Source of the DNA: SFLA01 sp964485815
Lineage (GTDB): Bacteria; Bacillota; Clostridia; Oscillospirales; CAG-382
Length of the DNA: 64,000 nucleotides
Assembly: GCA_964485815.1 (NCBI GenBank)
Contig: CAZAJX010000004.1
Location: 8,847-72,846, forward strand
Direction: 5' to 3'
Below the pieces are notes generated by a model. That model did not search any database and had not been told where the DNA came from. It was given only the letters and a program-made list of their open reading frames with translations. Position numbers and translations under genes: made by a program. This document shows positions 44,512-53,905 of the stretch, in pieces. The first letter of the stretch is position 1. The number at the start of each line of letters is the position of its first letter.

Positions 44512-45597
44512 ATGCAAAAGAATATAGCCGTTATCCGCGGCGACGGTATCGGTCCGGAAATAGTCGATCAGGCATTAAACGTGCTTAATAAGATCGGCGA
44601 GCTTTACGGTCATACCTTTAAATATAAAGATGTGGATATGGGCGGATGCGCCATAGATAAGTGGGGAGATCCGCTTCCCGCAGAAATGCTTGATAAATGC
44701 GTTAATTCCGACAGCGTGCTTTTAGGTGCCGTCGGCGGTCCCAAGTGGAACGATGTCCCGGGAAATATGCGTCCCGAAAAAGGACTTTTAAGACTCCGTG
44801 CGGGAATGGGCGTTTACAGCAACAACCGCCCTGCAAAGATATGGCGCCAGCTTGCAAGCGCATCGCCTTTGAAAGAATCTATCGTAAACAAAGGTATAGA
44901 TTTTATCATAGTACGCGAGCTTATCGGCGGAATATATTTCGGCAAGCATCAAACCGAAACAGTAGACGGAGAAAAAGTAGCAATAGACGAGCTTAAATAT
45001 TCCGAAAGCGAGATCGAGCGTATCGGCAGGATCGGTTTTGAAACCGCTATGAAGCGTGGTAAAAAGCTTTGCTCTGTGGAAAAGAGCAACGTTCTGGATT
45101 CCAGCCGACTGTGGAAGTCAGTTATGCACCGTCTTGCCGCCGAATATCCCGAAGTTGAGCTTACCGATATGCTGGTGGACAATTGCGCAATGCAGATAGT
45201 TAAAGATCCTTCTCAGTTTGACGTTGTTGTTACCGAGAATATGTTCGGAGATATACTGTCCGATGAAGCTTCTATGATCACAGGTTCTATCGGAATGATT
45301 CCTTCTTCCAGCTTGGGAGCAACCAAGTGCGGTTTATACGAGCCCATTCACGGTTCTGCGCCCGATATTGCGGGAACGGATAAAGCAAACCCCATCGGAA
45401 CCATACTTTCCGCAGCAATGATGTTTCGTTTCAGCTTCGATATGAGCGAGGAAGCGGATGCAATAGAAGATGCGGTTTCCGCAGTGCTTGATGCGGGATA
45501 CAGAACAGGGGATATTTTCTCTTCCGACGAAGGTCTTACTCTCGTCGGTTGCAAAGAGATGGGTAGACTTATTACAGAAAATATACGGAAAGGATAA
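44512..45597 (+). CDS. leuB: 3-isopropylmalate dehydrogenase
   Basis: NAD-dependent oxidative decarboxylation of 3-isopropylmalate to 2-oxoisocaproate. IRGDGIGPEI at the N-terminus, LRAGMGVYSNNRPAK, RELIGGIYFGK, DNCAMQIVKDPSQFDV, ENMFGDILSDEASMITGSIGM and the NAD loop EPIHGSAPDIAGT identify it. 361 residues. It completes leuACDB. Confidence 0.97.
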   Translation: MQKNIAVIRGDGIGPEIVDQALNVLNKIGELYGHTFKYKDVDMGGCAIDKWGDPLPAEMLDKCVNSDSVLLGAVGGPKWNDVPGNMRPEKGLLRLRAGMGVYSNNRPAKIWRQLASASPLKESIVNKGIDFIIVRELIGGIYFGKHQTETVDGEKVAIDELKYSESEIERIGRIGFETAMKRGKKLCSVEKSNVLDSSRLWKSVMHRLAAEYPEVELTDMLVDNCAMQIVKDPSQFDVVVTENMFGDILSDEASMITGSIGMIPSSSLGATKCGLYEPIHGSAPDIAGTDKANPIGTILSAAMMFRFSFDMSEEADAIEDAVSAVLDAGYRTGDIFSSDEGLTLVGCKEMGRLITENIRKG

Positions 45598-45602
45598 CAC
45601 GA

Positions 45603-47270
45603 ATGTTACTTTCAGGAGCAGATATAATCGTTCGCACGTTGATAGAGCAGGGATGCGACGTTGTTTTCGGATACCCCGGCGGACAGATAATCAACGTGTA
45701 CGATTCATTATATAAATACAGCGATGAGCTTAAACACGTGCTTACCGCTCACGAACAGGGTGCCGCCCATGCGGCTGACGGATACGCTCGCGCCACGGGT
45801 AAGGTAGGTGTTGTAATCGCAACCTCAGGTCCCGGTGCAACCAATCTTGTTACCGGTATCGCAACAGCTTATATTGATTCCGTTCCTCTCGTTGCCATAA
45901 CGGGTAACGTTCCCAATTCGGTTATCGGTACGGATGGATTTCAGGAAATAGATATTACGGGTATAACCCTTCCTATTACCAAGCACAACTATTTCGTTGG
46001 AAGTATAGAAGACCTTGCGGATACCATCCGTGAGGCATTCAGAATAGCTTCCTCGGGAAGACCGGGTCCCGTACTTATCGATGTACCCAAGGACGTTCAG
46101 ATTGCCAAATACAAGTACGAGCCTATGCCTAAGGTGGAAAAGGACGTTAAAAACGCCGCAAAGGATATTCGCATACAGCAGGCGGCTGAATGTATAAATA
46201 ACGCAGAAAAGCCTTTTATATATTTCGGCGGCGGTCTTATCTCCGGCGATGCCCGTGAAGAGGTGCTTGAGCTGGCTGAGCTTATAGACGCACCCATCGG
46301 CTGTTCTATGATGGGTATATCAGGCGTTCCCACAGATCATCCCCGCTTTTTGGGTATGCAGGGTATGCACGGTCATTACGCTTGCTCAATGTCCATGCAC
46401 AACGCGGATTGCATTATAGCTTTGGGCGCAAGATTTAACGATCGAGTTACCGGCAACCGTGCGAAGTTCGCAAAAAAAGCAAAGATCGTTCATATCGATA
46501 TCGACGGAGCAGAGCTTTCAAAAACAGTAGAGCCTACCCACGGTCTTCGCGGCGACGTAAAGCTTACTCTTCAAAAGCTCATTCCTTTGCTTAATAAGGC
46601 TGTCCGTCCCGAATGGCAGGCTATTGTTGATCGGTTCAAAGCCGATGAAGCCGCAGGGCTTGATTCCAGAGAGGGAATGACTCCCAGAAACGTTATAAAT
46701 ACCCTTAACAAATATCTTGATGCGGATACTCCCGTTGCAACCGACGTTGGACAGCATCAGATGTGGTCAGCACAATATCTTAAATTCACCAACAGCCGCA
46801 GATTTATTTCCAGCGGCGGTCTGGGAACTATGGGCTTCGGTCTTGGTGCGGCTATCGGCGCACAGCTGGGTTCAAAGCAAAGAAGTGTCCTCGTTACAGG
46901 CGACGGAAGCTTCGGTATGTGCCTTAACGAAATGGCAACGGCTGTAAGCGAGAATTTGCCTGTGGTTATTCTTATAATGAACAACGGCGTACTTGGTATG
47001 GTTCGCCAGTGGCAGACCTTGTTCTTTGATAAACATTATTCCAACACCGTACTTGACAGACAGACTGATTTCGTCAAGCTTGCGGAGGCGTTCGGCGCAA
47101 AAGCAAGCCGCGCTTTGACTTTGGATGAGTTGGACAATGCTCTTGCGGAGGCTTTCAGCCATAACGGACCTTATCTTATCGATTGCGCTATCGATAAAGA
47201 CGAGTTTGTGCTTCCCATGCTTCCTCCCGGCGGCTCTATGGACGATATTATTGTAAAGATAGGAGACTGA
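45603..47270 (+). CDS. ilvB: Acetolactate synthase large subunit
   Basis: Thiamine diphosphate enzyme forming acetolactate or acetohydroxybutyrate. The catalytic Glu lies in TAHEQGAAHAADGYARATG, and the ThDP/Mg motif is GDGSFGMCLNEM ... NNGVLGMVRQWQ. 555 residues, the usual catalytic subunit length. ATG 5 nt after leuB. The regulatory subunit follows 2 nt later. Confidence 0.97.
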   Translation: MLLSGADIIVRTLIEQGCDVVFGYPGGQIINVYDSLYKYSDELKHVLTAHEQGAAHAADGYARATGKVGVVIATSGPGATNLVTGIATAYIDSVPLVAITGNVPNSVIGTDGFQEIDITGITLPITKHNYFVGSIEDLADTIREAFRIASSGRPGPVLIDVPKDVQIAKYKYEPMPKVEKDVKNAAKDIRIQQAAECINNAEKPFIYFGGGLISGDAREEVLELAELIDAPIGCSMMGISGVPTDHPRFLGMQGMHGHYACSMSMHNADCIIALGARFNDRVTGNRAKFAKKAKIVHIDIDGAELSKTVEPTHGLRGDVKLTLQKLIPLLNKAVRPEWQAIVDRFKADEAAGLDSREGMTPRNVINTLNKYLDADTPVATDVGQHQMWSAQYLKFTNSRRFISSGGLGTMGFGLGAAIGAQLGSKQRSVLVTGDGSFGMCLNEMATAVSENLPVVILIMNNGVLGMVRQWQTLFFDKHYSNTVLDRQTDFVKLAEAFGAKASRALTLDELDNALAEAFSHNGPYLIDCAIDKDEFVLPMLPPGGSMDDIIVKIGD

Positions 47271-47272
47271 TT

Positions 47273-47782
47273 ATGGATAACAGATTTACAGTTGCAATTC
47301 TTGTTAACAACCAATTCGGTGTCCTTAACCGTGTTACAAGTATGTTCCGCCGCAGACAGTTCAATATAAGCGCACTTACGGTGAGTGAAACGGAATCAGC
47401 AAAATATTCCCGTATCACCGTGCTTTCCGAGGGTGACGAGATAAGCAAACAACAGCTTATAAATCAGCTTTACAAGCTTCCCGACGTTTGCTCTATTGTT
47501 GAGCTTAACCCTGCGGAAACCGTAAGCAGAGAGCTTTTGCTTGTAAAGTTAGCCAACGATCCCGAAACGAGAAACGACGTTCGCGCCGCTGTTGACGCGT
47601 TTGAGGGTAAGATAGTTGACTACACCCGTGAAACCACAATGATACAAATGGTAGGGGATAGCCACAAAATTGATGCTTTCATCAACCTTTTACGCGATTA
47701 CGAGATCCTTGAGATCTGCCGTACGGGAGCCGCATCTCTTGAACGGGGCGACACAACCATTCGAAAAATTACAAATCTTTAA
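47273..47782 (+). CDS. ilvH: Acetolactate synthase small regulatory subunit
   Basis: ACT-domain subunit that confers valine feedback and full activity on IlvB. FTVAILVNNQFGVLNRVTSMFRRRQFNISALTV-type N-terminal ACT domain and a C-terminal domain including VDAFEGKIVDY. 169 residues, the IlvH length rather than the shorter IlvN. Confidence 0.95.
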   Translation: MDNRFTVAILVNNQFGVLNRVTSMFRRRQFNISALTVSETESAKYSRITVLSEGDEISKQQLINQLYKLPDVCSIVELNPAETVSRELLLVKLANDPETRNDVRAAVDAFEGKIVDYTRETTMIQMVGDSHKIDAFINLLRDYEILEICRTGAASLERGDTTIRKITNL

Positions 47783-47806
47783 TATATAAAAAAGAGGTAA
47801 ACAGTT

Positions 47807-48823
47807 ATGAATAGAATTTTTTATCAGCAGGATTGCGATCTTCAGAAATTAAACGGCAAGACCGTTGCTATTATCGGCTACGGTTCTCAGGGCCACGCAC
47901 ACGCACTTAACCTTAAGGACAGCGGTGTTAACGTTATCGTAGGTCTTTATAACGGCAGCAAGAGCTGGGCAAAAGCAGAAGCTCAGGGTCTTACCGTTAT
48001 GACAGCGGCAGATGCAGCAAAAGCAGCCGATATCATTATGATCCTTATCAACGATGAAAAGCAGGCAAAGCTTTACAAAGAAAGCATCGAACCCAATCTT
48101 ACCGAAGGAAAGACCTTGGCATTTGCTCACGGCTTTAACATTCACTTCGGCTGTATCAAGCCTCCCAAGAACGTAAATGTTATTATGGTTGCGCCCAAGG
48201 GTCCCGGTCACACCGTAAGAAGCGAATATCAGGCAGGTAAGGGTGTTCCTTGTCTTATCGCTGTTGAGCAGGATGCTACCGGCGATGCGCTTGAGATCGG
48301 TCTTGCATACGCTCTCGGTATCGGCGGCGCACGTGCAGGCGTACTTGAAACCAACTTCCGTACAGAAACCGAAACCGACCTTTTCGGTGAGCAGGCAGTT
48401 CTTTGCGGTGGTGTTTGCGCACTTATGCAGGCAGGCTTTGAAACTCTCGTTGAAGCAGGTTATGACCCCAGAAACGCTTATTTTGAATGTATCCACGAAA
48501 TGAAGCTGATCGTTGACCTTATCTACCAGAGCGGCTTCTCCGGAATGAGATATTCTATCTCCAATACCGCTGAATACGGCGATTACATCACCGGTCCCAA
48601 GATCATTACCGAAGACACCAAGAAGGCTATGAAGAAGGTACTTAAGGACATTCAGGACGGTACCTTTGCAAAAGACTTCCTGCTTGATATGTCCGATGCA
48701 GGCTCTCAGGTACACTTCAATGCTATGCGTAAGCTGGCTTCCGAGCATCCTTCCGAAATCGTCGGCGAAGATATCCGCAAGCTTTACAGCTGGAGCGACG
48801 AAGACAAGCTTATTAATAACTAA
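47807..48823 (+). CDS. ilvC: Ketol-acid reductoisomerase
   Basis: Class I KARI of 338 residues; isomerises and reduces acetolactate. IIGYGSQGHAHALNLKDSG is the Rossmann loop, APKGPGHTVR and ETETDLFGEQAVLCGG carry metal and active-site residues. The cofactor loop reads GLYNGSKSW where many NADPH enzymes have an Arg in place of this Tyr, so cofactor preference may be altered. The DNA uses unusually uniform codons here, suggesting high expression. A hairpin separates it from ilvD. Confidence 0.96.
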   Translation: MNRIFYQQDCDLQKLNGKTVAIIGYGSQGHAHALNLKDSGVNVIVGLYNGSKSWAKAEAQGLTVMTAADAAKAADIIMILINDEKQAKLYKESIEPNLTEGKTLAFAHGFNIHFGCIKPPKNVNVIMVAPKGPGHTVRSEYQAGKGVPCLIAVEQDATGDALEIGLAYALGIGGARAGVLETNFRTETETDLFGEQAVLCGGVCALMQAGFETLVEAGYDPRNAYFECIHEMKLIVDLIYQSGFSGMRYSISNTAEYGDYITGPKIITEDTKKAMKKVLKDIQDGTFAKDFLLDMSDAGSQVHFNAMRKLASEHPSEIVGEDIRKLYSWSDEDKLINN

Positions 48824-48837
48824 TCATTTTAAATATC

Positions 48838-48862
48838 CCCGGAGAGTGCTTTTCTCTCCGGG
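48838..48862 (+). other. Intercistronic hairpin between ilvC and ilvD
   Basis: Perfect 9-bp stem CCCGGAGAG / CTCTCCGGG around TGCTTTT, followed by ATTTCCC rather than a T run. It is more likely a mRNA stability or processing element, or a leaky terminator, than a full stop. Confidence 0.55.
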
Positions 48863-48893
48863 ATTTCCCATTTAGATAAAAAGAGGAATTAAT

Positions 48894-50543
48894 ATGGAAA
48901 AAATTATAAAAGGCGCAGGCAACGCTCCCCACAGATCACTTTATCACGCTTTGGGAATGACAAACGAAGAGCTTGATAAGCCTATGATCGGTATAGTAAG
49001 CTCGTATAACGAGATCGTGCCCGGACATATGAATCTTGATAAGATCGTCGAAGCGGTGCGTATCGGCGTGGCAATGGCAGGCGGAAATCCCGTTGTATTT
49101 CCCGCTATCGCCGTATGCGACGGTATAGCAATGGGACACGAGGGTATGAAATACTCTCTCGTTACTCGTGATCTTATTGCGGATTCTACGGAAGCAATGG
49201 TTCGCGCTCACGGATTTGATGCTCTCGTTATGGTTCCCAACTGTGATAAAAACGTTCCCGGTCTGCTTATGGCTGCGGCACGTCTTAATATACCCACTGT
49301 TTTTGTTAGCGGCGGTCCTATGCTTGCAGGCAGAGTAGGCGGCAAAAAGCGCAGCCTTTCCAGTATGTTTGAGGCTGTGGGACAGTATAACGCAGGTAAA
49401 ATAGGCGAATGTGAGCTTGAAGAATTTGAATGTAAGGTTTGTCCTACCTGCGGTTCCTGCTCGGGGATGTATACAGCAAACTCAATGAACTGTCTTACCG
49501 AAGTTCTCGGAATGGGACTTAAAGGCAACGGTACTATTCCCGCAGTATATTCTGCCCGCATCGAGCTGGCAAAGCACGCAGGTATGGCAGTTATGGAAAT
49601 GCTTGAAAAGAATATCCGTCCTCTGGATATTATGACAGAAAAAGCATTTATGAACGCCCTTGCAGTTGATATGGCTTTGGGTTGCTCTACCAACAGTATG
49701 CTTCATCTTCCCGCTATTGCTCACGAATGCGGAATAGATATCGATCTTGATATTGCCAACGGTATAAGTGCGAAAACTCCCAACCTTTGCCACCTTGCTC
49801 CCGCAGGTCCTACCTATATGGAAGATCTTAACGAAGCGGGCGGTGTTTACGCTGTTATGAACGAGCTTACAAAGAAAGATCTCCTTTATACGGATTGCAT
49901 TACCGTAACCGGTAAAACGGTGGGCGAAAATATCGCAAACTGTGTTAATCTCGATCCCGAGGTTATCCGTCCCGTTGAAGCACCTTTCAGCGGAACGGGC
50001 GGCATAGCTGTACTTAAAGGTAACCTCGCACCCGAAGGTAGTGTTGTAAAGCGTTCTGCTGTTCTTCCCGAAATGCTGGTACACGAAGGTCCTGCCCGTG
50101 TGTTTGAATGTGAAGAGGACGCTCAGGCGGCTATTGATGCCGGCAAGATAAACCCGGGTGATGTTGTGGTTATCCGTTACGAAGGCCCCAAGGGCGGTCC
50201 CGGTATGCGTGAAATGCTTAATCCCACCTCTGCAATTATGGGTATGGGACTGGGCAATTCCGTTGCTCTTATTACTGACGGACGCTTCAGCGGCGCTACA
50301 AGAGGCGCGTGTATCGGCCACGTTTCTCCCGAAGCAGCTTCGGGCGGTGCTATCGGTATCGTAAAAGAGGGCGATATTATCAGCATAAATATTCCTGAAA
50401 ATACTCTTGAACTTAAGATAAGTGATGAGGAATTTGCTTCCCGTATGGCAGCCTTTGTTCCCAAGACAAAGCCTCTCTCCGGTTATCTCAAACGCTATGC
50501 CGCATTGGTTTCCAGCGGTGCGAAAGGTGCGATACTTAACTGA
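48894..50543 (+). CDS. ilvD: Dihydroxy-acid dehydratase
   Basis: Iron-sulfur dehydratase making the 2-oxo acids for valine and isoleucine. Conserved cysteine segments VPNCDKNVPGLLMAA and CPTCGSCSGMYTANSMNCLTEVLG are present, with SGATRGACIGHVSPEA near the C-terminus. 549 residues. Its stop overlaps the start of the DUF815 ATPase gene (TGATG). Confidence 0.97.
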   Translation: MEKIIKGAGNAPHRSLYHALGMTNEELDKPMIGIVSSYNEIVPGHMNLDKIVEAVRIGVAMAGGNPVVFPAIAVCDGIAMGHEGMKYSLVTRDLIADSTEAMVRAHGFDALVMVPNCDKNVPGLLMAAARLNIPTVFVSGGPMLAGRVGGKKRSLSSMFEAVGQYNAGKIGECELEEFECKVCPTCGSCSGMYTANSMNCLTEVLGMGLKGNGTIPAVYSARIELAKHAGMAVMEMLEKNIRPLDIMTEKAFMNALAVDMALGCSTNSMLHLPAIAHECGIDIDLDIANGISAKTPNLCHLAPAGPTYMEDLNEAGGVYAVMNELTKKDLLYTDCITVTGKTVGENIANCVNLDPEVIRPVEAPFSGTGGIAVLKGNLAPEGSVVKRSAVLPEMLVHEGPARVFECEEDAQAAIDAGKINPGDVVVIRYEGPKGGPGMREMLNPTSAIMGMGLGNSVALITDGRFSGATRGACIGHVSPEAASGGAIGIVKEGDIISINIPENTLELKISDEEFASRMAAFVPKTKPLSGYLKRYAALVSSGAKGAILN

Positions 50544-51736
50544 TGAGCGCAGTAAATTTAAAGGAAATATATACAAATCTGCTTTCTCTTGCAGTATTTC
50601 CCGGATTGCTGGAGGACAGCGTTATCTGCGCGCTGTGTGATTTTCTTTGCACGGAAGATAACGTAGATGACCGCGTTTCCGAGTATTCGAATTTCGTGTC
50701 AAAGGTGTTTTCTTGCAGAAATTCTTTTGCTTGCCATTTGCAAAACATTGTAAATGACGACGAGAACGTGTATATACGTACCATCAGCGCAGGGAAGATA
50801 CCCTCTAAGGCTTTGGAAAACGCCGTAACGGCAGAACTCGGTATTCTTCAAAGAGTTTCCGAAATTACTCCCGAAATGCTTAAAGAGGTTATCGATTACC
50901 ACGGTTATCTTCCCGAATTTGATGTGGAATCTGTAGACATCCCGGGCGAATACAGATATCGTTGTGAAAATGTAAACAGATTCGGTTACGGCATTTACTC
51001 AAAATATAAAATGTTTTATCTGGATGATGACCGACATATCGTTCCCGTTAAAAATCCCGATAGCATCTCCCTTTCCGAGCTTGTGGATTATAAAAACGAG
51101 CAAAAGGTTATTTTGCAAAACACGTTAGCTCTTCTTGAAGGAAAGCCTGCAGCCAATATTTTGCTTACCGGTGATGCCGGCACAGGCAAATCCTCCACCA
51201 TAAAGGCAGTTGCTAACGAGCTGTACGAAAAAGGTTTGCGTATTCTTGAAGTGCGCAAGGAACAGCTTTACGCACTTCCCGAGATTTTGGATCAATTAAG
51301 CGAAAATCCCTTGAAGTTTATTATTTTCGTTGACGATCTCTCCTTCCGTGAGGATGACGATAATTTCGGCGCGCTTAAAGCCATACTCGAAGGAAGCGTT
51401 TCCGCACGGTCTGGCAACGTGGTGATATATGCCACCAGCAACCGCCGCCATCTGGTTAAGGAAACCTTCTCGGGCAGAGAGGGGGACGATGTTCACCGTA
51501 ACGATACTATGCAGGAGATACTTTCTCTTTCCGCACGTTTCGGCATTCACCTTTCCTTTTATAAGCCCAATAAGGAAACCTATCTGCACATCGTTATCCA
51601 CCTTGCCGAGGAAAAAGGCATTTCAATGCCCAAAGACGAAATGTACGTTCTTGCAGAGCGCTTTGCGCTGGAAAAGGGCGGTAGAAGCGCAAGAGCGGCA
51701 AAACAGTTTGTGGATAGCCTTATTACAAAACAATAG
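50543..51736 (+). CDS. DUF815 AAA+ ATPase
   Basis: Predicted ATPase of the DUF815/COG2607 family, 397 residues. Walker A GDAGTGKSS (about 210-218), Walker B KFIIFVDDLSF, and the sensor region ATSNRRHLVKE are seen; the N-terminal 190 residues show no known catalytic motif. Function is unknown for the family. It is translationally coupled to ilvD, placing it as the last gene of the branched-chain operon before a terminator, but this may be only positional. Confidence 0.88.
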   Translation: MSAVNLKEIYTNLLSLAVFPGLLEDSVICALCDFLCTEDNVDDRVSEYSNFVSKVFSCRNSFACHLQNIVNDDENVYIRTISAGKIPSKALENAVTAELGILQRVSEITPEMLKEVIDYHGYLPEFDVESVDIPGEYRYRCENVNRFGYGIYSKYKMFYLDDDRHIVPVKNPDSISLSELVDYKNEQKVILQNTLALLEGKPAANILLTGDAGTGKSSTIKAVANELYEKGLRILEVRKEQLYALPEILDQLSENPLKFIIFVDDLSFREDDDNFGALKAILEGSVSARSGNVVIYATSNRRHLVKETFSGREGDDVHRNDTMQEILSLSARFGIHLSFYKPNKETYLHIVIHLAEEKGISMPKDEMYVLAERFALEKGGRSARAAKQFVDSLITKQ

Positions 51737-51742
51737 TTTTAA

Positions 51743-51781
51743 AAAGCTTTTCTGTGGTTGTGCGGAAAAGCTTTATTTTTT
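51743..51781 (+). terminator. Terminator of the ilv-leu operon
   Basis: 10-bp stem AAAGCTTTTC (51743-51752) / GAAAAGCTTT (51765-51774) with a 12-nt loop, followed by ATTTTTT. It ends the ilvA-to-DUF815 transcript. Confidence 0.8.
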
Positions 51782-51793
51782 ATGTCATAGGTA

Positions 51794-51822
51794 TTGAAAC
51801 CGTAATATGTTAATGATATAAT
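51794..51822 (+). promoter_or_regulatory. Sigma-A promoter for the PH-like/GLUG gene pair
   Basis: TTGAAA (51794-51799) and TATAAT (51817-51822), 17 nt apart, just behind the ilv-leu terminator. Confidence 0.82.
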
Positions 51823-51845
51823 ATAAAACGAAAGGTGGGTTGAAA

Positions 51846-52532
51846 ATGGACCGAAATAATGAAAAAATAACATATACCACGTTTAAACATGATTTAATGC
51901 TTTCCGTTATTTTCGGAATATCCGTTACTTTTTTAATAGCATTCGCCTCTCTTATGCTGTACGTTGCGATTGTTATATTACCCGAAGAGATAACCTTTGC
52001 TCCGGGTAGAATCGCCCTCGCGTTCGGCACGGTTTTTGTGGGAATTTTCCTTTTGATCGTTGTTATAGTTACCGGATGGCAGTTCGTTTCTCACTGTGGT
52101 TTGTTCAGGACAGATTATATATTCGATACCGATGGAATACACGCAAAAGGTCTGTTTAAAAGACAATTTATGCCCTGGTCCAAGGTAAAGGATTTTGGTT
52201 TTTCCTACGTTATGTACAAACGGGAGTATAGACGTTATTCCCGCTATTCGAGAGGTAAATGGTTAATAAAAACCGGCAGAATTTATAAAGTCTATTTTTC
52301 CGATACAGCGTGCAAATCATTGCCCAATGCGCAAAAAGAGCTTAAAGGAAAGCTTATTAATTTTTACATAGAGTTTCCTTTATCCACTCCTGCTGTAGAA
52401 AACTATCAAGGTATGACGTGGGTGCGTGATTTTATTGAATACGCAGAAAACAAAACGGAAATTAAAGCCCACGTTCCGGGATACGTTCATCCTTTTTTAT
52501 ATCCCGAGAGAGTTAATGACATTACCGAATAA
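51846..52532 (+). CDS. Membrane protein with PH-like cytoplasmic domain, function unknown
   Basis: 228-residue protein with two membrane segments (about 18-46 and 58-84) followed by a basic domain with the pattern YIFDTDGIHAKGLFKRQFMPWSKVKDFGFS, typical of bacterial PH-like (bPH/YcxB-like) domains. RREYRRYSRYSRG-like basic stretch lies mid-protein. The ATG at 51846 is well spaced from AAAGGTGGG; a TTG at 51840 is too close. Function unknown. It forms a two-gene operon with the GLUG protein. Confidence 0.72.
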   Translation: MDRNNEKITYTTFKHDLMLSVIFGISVTFLIAFASLMLYVAIVILPEEITFAPGRIALAFGTVFVGIFLLIVVIVTGWQFVSHCGLFRTDYIFDTDGIHAKGLFKRQFMPWSKVKDFGFSYVMYKREYRRYSRYSRGKWLIKTGRIYKVYFSDTACKSLPNAQKELKGKLINFYIEFPLSTPAVENYQGMTWVRDFIEYAENKTEIKAHVPGYVHPFLYPERVNDITE

Positions 52533-52546
52533 AGGACGAATTTGTT

Positions 52547-53821
52547 TTGACTAATAAAAAGATTCTCTATTTTATAATTGCCGCGCTGTTTGTTTTTGCA
52601 GCAGCGCTTACCATTATATTCGTTTTTCCTGAAAAGGAAGAAAATTCAAAAGCAGAATCGGATTTTTCACAAACACCGGAGGTAAGCGAAATTTCCCGGG
52701 AAATCAGCGAAGATAGCGCAGTTGATGTTTCCGATACCGTTTCGGTGGATATATCCGAAGAGATATCCGAAGAAATTTCCGAAGAAGAATCCGCTTTACC
52801 CGAGGTTTCTTTTGTTCCCTCCGTTTCCGATGATGTCAGCGAACCCGCCGAAGAGTCTTCTTCACTGCCCGATGAGGAAACAAGCATTTTAGATGAAGTT
52901 TCCGAAGAACCCGCGCAAACTATTACAGTTCCTCAAATTACCGTACCCGAACCTCCCGATACAGCTTGGGATGGCAGCGTAGCGACTGCTTTTGAACAGG
53001 GAAGCGGTACACAAACAGATCCGTTTGTTATCGCCACTCCCGCACAGCTTGCGTTTTTCCGTGATACCGTCAACAACGGTAATGAGTATACAGATCAATA
53101 TATTTCTCTTTCGGCAAGTATCTGCTTATCGGATATGGACATTGATGAAATACCAGATGAAAGCGAGGCTTTTTGGAAAGGTATCGGCACAGATAAGCAT
53201 CCCTTCGGAGGCACTTTCGATGGAAACGGATACGCTGTCTACGGCATTTACGGCGATGGACTCTTCGGAACGATACAAGGCAGTGTAAAAAACGTAATTA
53301 TCGTAAATTCTTATATAACCTCAGGCGGCGCGATTGCGAAAACTGCAAGCAAAAACTATAATTTTCCCGATAATCCCACGGTTATTTCGGGCTGTGCGGT
53401 TTACGATACTGTTGTTCTCGGAAACGGCGGTGTGATCGGCTACGCAGGGGGATATAATATCGAAAATTGCATAAACACCGCTACCGTCAAAGGAAACGGA
53501 TCTTGGGTTGGCGGTATTGCAGGTGAATTTGCCATGGGCACTATGAAGGATTGCTTTAACCTCGGCAGTATTTCCGCAGATACTGTATGCGGCGGTATCG
53601 TCGGCAATGCTTTTAACAGCAGCTTTAACGAATGTTATAATGTCGGAGAGGTTAAGGGTGTGAATTTCAGCGGCGGCATTGCGGCTGTTGATTATGACAG
53701 CACCTTTTCCTCCTGCAGATATTTGAATACTTCGGCAGAGTACGCTTTGAAAACAGGCGACGGTACTGCGTTGACTACAACAAACGGTATTTTTGTCTTC
53801 ACCTCTGATGATATTGGTTAA
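52547..53821 (+). CDS. Surface protein with acidic stalk and GLUG-type repeats
   Basis: 424-residue extracytoplasmic protein. A membrane anchor or signal segment (about 5-27) starts a long Ser/Glu/Asp/Pro-rich stalk (about 33-145, with runs such as ISEEISEEISEEESA), followed by a beta-helix-like domain. That domain has an N-terminal part (TQTDPFVIATPAQLAFFRD), then repeats of about 20-25 residues with the GGIAG/GGIVG, C-x-N or C-Y-N and G-x-V/I pattern of GLUG motifs. Adhesin-like; ligand unknown. Start TTG after AAAGGA. No sortase motif is seen. Confidence 0.75.
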   Translation: MTNKKILYFIIAALFVFAAALTIIFVFPEKEENSKAESDFSQTPEVSEISREISEDSAVDVSDTVSVDISEEISEEISEEESALPEVSFVPSVSDDVSEPAEESSSLPDEETSILDEVSEEPAQTITVPQITVPEPPDTAWDGSVATAFEQGSGTQTDPFVIATPAQLAFFRDTVNNGNEYTDQYISLSASICLSDMDIDEIPDESEAFWKGIGTDKHPFGGTFDGNGYAVYGIYGDGLFGTIQGSVKNVIIVNSYITSGGAIAKTASKNYNFPDNPTVISGCAVYDTVVLGNGGVIGYAGGYNIENCINTATVKGNGSWVGGIAGEFAMGTMKDCFNLGSISADTVCGGIVGNAFNSSFNECYNVGEVKGVNFSGGIAAVDYDSTFSSCRYLNTSAEYALKTGDGTALTTTNGIFVFTSDDIG

Positions 53822-53823
53822 AT

Positions 53824-53852
53824 ACGGCAGATAAATCTGCCGTTTAATTTTT
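53824..53852 (+). terminator. Terminator after the GLUG protein gene
   Basis: 7-bp stem ACGGCAG / CTGCCGT around ATAAAT, followed by TTTAATTTTT. Confidence 0.75.
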
Positions 53853-53853
53853 G

Positions 53854-53896
53854 TCCGTGGGCCCCGAAAAACCGTTAGGCTTTTGGGGAAATTTGC
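53854..53896 (-). repeat. Dispersed hairpin element, copy B
   Basis: On the minus strand it reads CCCC-AAAA-GCC-TAAC-GGT-TTTT-C-GGGG, matching copy A (26039-26080) in order and tip sequence while the stem bases differ. The G-U pair replacing G-C is only favourable when read on the minus strand, the same sense as copy A. It sits between the GLUG terminator and the blaI promoter. Confidence 0.58.
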
Positions 53897-53905
53897 AATT
53901 ACCTA

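Noticed and set aside
48838..48866. Rho-independent terminator separating ilvC from ilvD
   Set aside because: The stem is strong but is followed by ATTTCCC, and ilvD has no visible promoter of its own, so the operon probably reads through.
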